64,000 bases of DNA from Fimbriimonadaceae bacterium (GTDB lineage Bacteria > Armatimonadota > Fimbriimonadia > Fimbriimonadales > Fimbriimonadaceae): NCBI GenBank assembly GCA_019187105.1, contig JABAQM010000001.1, positions 1,364,001 through 1,428,000 of the forward strand, in the 5' to 3' direction. Under the pieces are notes generated by a model, which was not told the DNA's origin, searched no databases, and saw only the letters and a program-made list of their open reading frames with translations. Both the position numbers and the translations under genes were made by a program. This document shows, in pieces, positions 62,490 through 64,000 of the stretch. Positions within the stretch are counted from its first letter, which is position 1. Each line of letters begins with the position of its first letter.

Positions 62490-64000
62490 TTGTTGAATTC
62501 TCGTTTGATGCGACCCTTGGCGGCAATGCTGGTCCTTACTGCGCTTTCGGGCGCCTGGGCACAATTCGAGGGCCCAGCTCCCTTGGCCTGGCGTTGGGCC
62601 CAGCCGACCTCGGTCACGCCAGGTGGCATGCCGGTGGTGCAAGGCGAATCGGTATTCGTCGCGGTTGGCTCCCGCATCTATTGCATCGACCGCGCAACCG
62701 GTAACCAGAAGTGGCGATACCCGGCCGGCGAACCCCTCGATGGGGCGTTTCGGCATGGCTTGATCGCCTCTGACGGCACCGTTGTCGCCGCCGCAGACAA
62801 CCGCACGGCCTACGCCGTCGACATGGCAACCGGACAGGGCAAATGGCAAGTCAGCCTTCCTGCCACTCCCCGAGCCATGCCCGTGATCGCTGGCGGCGCC
62901 GTCGTCATCGCGCTTGCCGATGACAGCCTGATATCGATCGGAATCGCGGATGGCAAGCCCCTGTGGGCCAACCCTGAGCGGATCTTCGACGGAATTCTCG
63001 GCGAGATCGCCGGCTACGGCAGCAGCGTGCTCGTATTCAACCAGAACTACGAGCTGTTCTCCATCGACGTCAACACCAAGAAGGTCAATTGGAAGCTCCG
63101 TTTCTCCAGCTTGGGTCCGGAAGCTCGTCCAACCGTAAACGGAGACACGGTGTACATCGTCAATGGCGACTTCATTAGCGCGCTCCATGCGGGCACCGGC
63201 CGACGAAAGTGGGAACGCGATGTGCGCGAGCCTTTGACGCTAAACCCCTCCGTCAGCCAGGAAGGGATTCTAACCGTGACTCGGGATGGCAAACTGATGA
63301 CCTTCGACCCCAGTGGCCGTCCGACCTCGAAGAAGCCCATCGATTTGGGTACCACGCCGATCACCGACCCCTCCGGGATTGGACGCCTGGTCGCGGTTCC
63401 GACTTCTAACGGAGCCCTGAACCTGATCGACGTTCGCGACGGAAAGACGGTCTGGAGCTACATCGTTCGCCCCATTACGAACTACATCTCATCGTCGGGC
63501 GGGTCCAGTGGCGGCAACGGCAGCAGCGGACAGAGCCTTCCGACGTTTGTAACGGCAGCGAGCCCACCCGTGCTCGCCGGTCAGACCCTGCTACTGCTTG
63601 CGGCGGATGGCAGCCTGCTCGCATTCGACCGTACCCTGGGCGTCGACCTGACCGCACCATCGGTCAAGCTCCTTTGGCCCCGTCCGGGCGATCAAACTTC
63701 TGGTCAATCCGGACTCGAGATATTCTGGCGGCTTGCTGACGAGGCTTCCGGTGTGAACCCGGACACCATCGTCGTCAAGGTCGGCGACCAAGTGCTTGAG
63801 CACGCTTACACCGGAGATGGAATCCTCCACGTTAGAATCGGCAGCGGCAAAAACCAGCCCCTGACCGAGGGACGAAAGGAACTTGCCGTCACGTGCACCG
63901 ACTGGATGGGCAATACGGCCACCCACAAGGTTGCTCTGATCATCGACAATACGCTTCCTGTCTTGCGGCCCCCGACGGATGCCACCGGCACTGGTGGTAC
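62490..64000 (+). CDS. Secreted PQQ-type beta-propeller protein (3' end outside window)
   Basis: The frame is open from 62490 to the end of the window, at least 503 residues, with no stop. TTG start at 62490 (a second TTG at 62493, an ATG at 62508); AGGTGG lies about 8 bases ahead of the first TTG. Signal peptide MRPLAAMLVLTALSGAWAQ. The PQQ/outer-membrane-protein-assembly-type propeller has repeats with the ATGNQKWRYP, ADGKPLWANPER, AGTGRRKWERD and DGKTVWSYIV pattern. After about residue 330 a Ser/Gly linker leads to another domain (SVKLLWPRPGD; EIFWRLADEASGVNPDT), which looks like an Ig-type fold. Binds or organises envelope proteins; the exact role is unknown. Confidence 0.82.
   Translation, partial: MLNSRLMRPLAAMLVLTALSGAWAQFEGPAPLAWRWAQPTSVTPGGMPVVQGESVFVAVGSRIYCIDRATGNQKWRYPAGEPLDGAFRHGLIASDGTVVAAADNRTAYAVDMATGQGKWQVSLPATPRAMPVIAGGAVVIALADDSLISIGIADGKPLWANPERIFDGILGEIAGYGSSVLVFNQNYELFSIDVNTKKVNWKLRFSSLGPEARPTVNGDTVYIVNGDFISALHAGTGRRKWERDVREPLTLNPSVSQEGILTVTRDGKLMTFDPSGRPTSKKPIDLGTTPITDPSGIGRLVAVPTSNGALNLIDVRDGKTVWSYIVRPITNYISSSGGSSGGNGSSGQSLPTFVTAASPPVLAGQTLLLLAADGSLLAFDRTLGVDLTAPSVKLLWPRPGDQTSGQSGLEIFWRLADEASGVNPDTIVVKVGDQVLEHAYTGDGILHVRIGSGKNQPLTEGRKELAVTCTDWMGNTATHKVALIIDNTLPVLRPPTDATGTGG

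Overview
The window reads as a GC-rich, diderm bacterial chromosome with no mobile elements. The gene set points to Armatimonadota, probably Fimbriimonadia: a UBact/Dop/proteasome locus, an alternative complex III joined to a caa3 oxidase, futalosine-type menaquinone synthesis (MqnA), a type II secretion system, and a Ser/Thr kinase whose ATP loop lacks the usual glycines. This assignment is inferred from gene content and no alignment was run. Genes are densely packed, with many ATGA or GTGA overlaps, and no gene-free stretch exceeds about 250 bases.

Layout. 1-1400 (+): end of a TetR-type regulator, then a YHS-domain protein. 1449-13074 (-): one long type II secretion operon, gspE-F-G-H-I-J-K, a PilM/PilN-like fusion (GspL role), a PilO-like and a PilP/GspC-like protein, the secretin gspD, and a Spy/CpxP-like periplasmic protein. 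13234-16571 (+): ileS-lspA. 16495-20530 (-): a secreted CocE/NonD-type hydrolase and a membrane Ser/Thr kinase. 20740-35698 (-): one respiratory operon, a fused heme A/heme O synthase, actABCDEF, a small membrane protein, a Sco copper chaperone and ctaCDEF. 35731-40398 (+): phosphodiester glycosidase, GT2 glycosyltransferase, methyltransferase, mqnA and an M28 peptidase. Then come tRNA-Thr, tag (-) and a large secreted beta-propeller protein (+). 44813-50104 (-): nuoD, nadA, nadB, nadC and a small alpha/beta hydrolase. 50275-54095 (-): a secreted beta-helix protein, fabH, plsX and yceD. 54147-60025 (+): two secreted proteins, dop, the ubiquitin-like UBact, proteasome beta (prcB) and a TolB-like protein. 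60006-62383 (-): Gfo/Idh/MocA oxidoreductase, HIT protein, tRNA-Ile and a polysaccharide deacetylase. 62490-end (+): the start of a secreted PQQ-type beta-propeller protein that runs off the window.

How the genes work together. The respiratory operon encodes a nearly complete quinol-to-oxygen module: ActA-F oxidise quinol, the caa3 oxidase (with its own cytochrome c domain) reduces O2, Sco supplies copper and the fused CtaA-CtaB makes heme A. NuoD belongs to the NADH end of the same chain and MqnA to quinone synthesis. NadABC build the pyridine ring of NAD. Dop, UBact and PrcB form part of a protein-tagging and degradation system: UBact ends in Gln, so Dop should be needed to deamidate it, but the ligase (PafA), the alpha subunit (PrcA) and the unfoldase are not in this window. 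The type II secretion operon probably exports some of the many signal-peptide proteins seen here.
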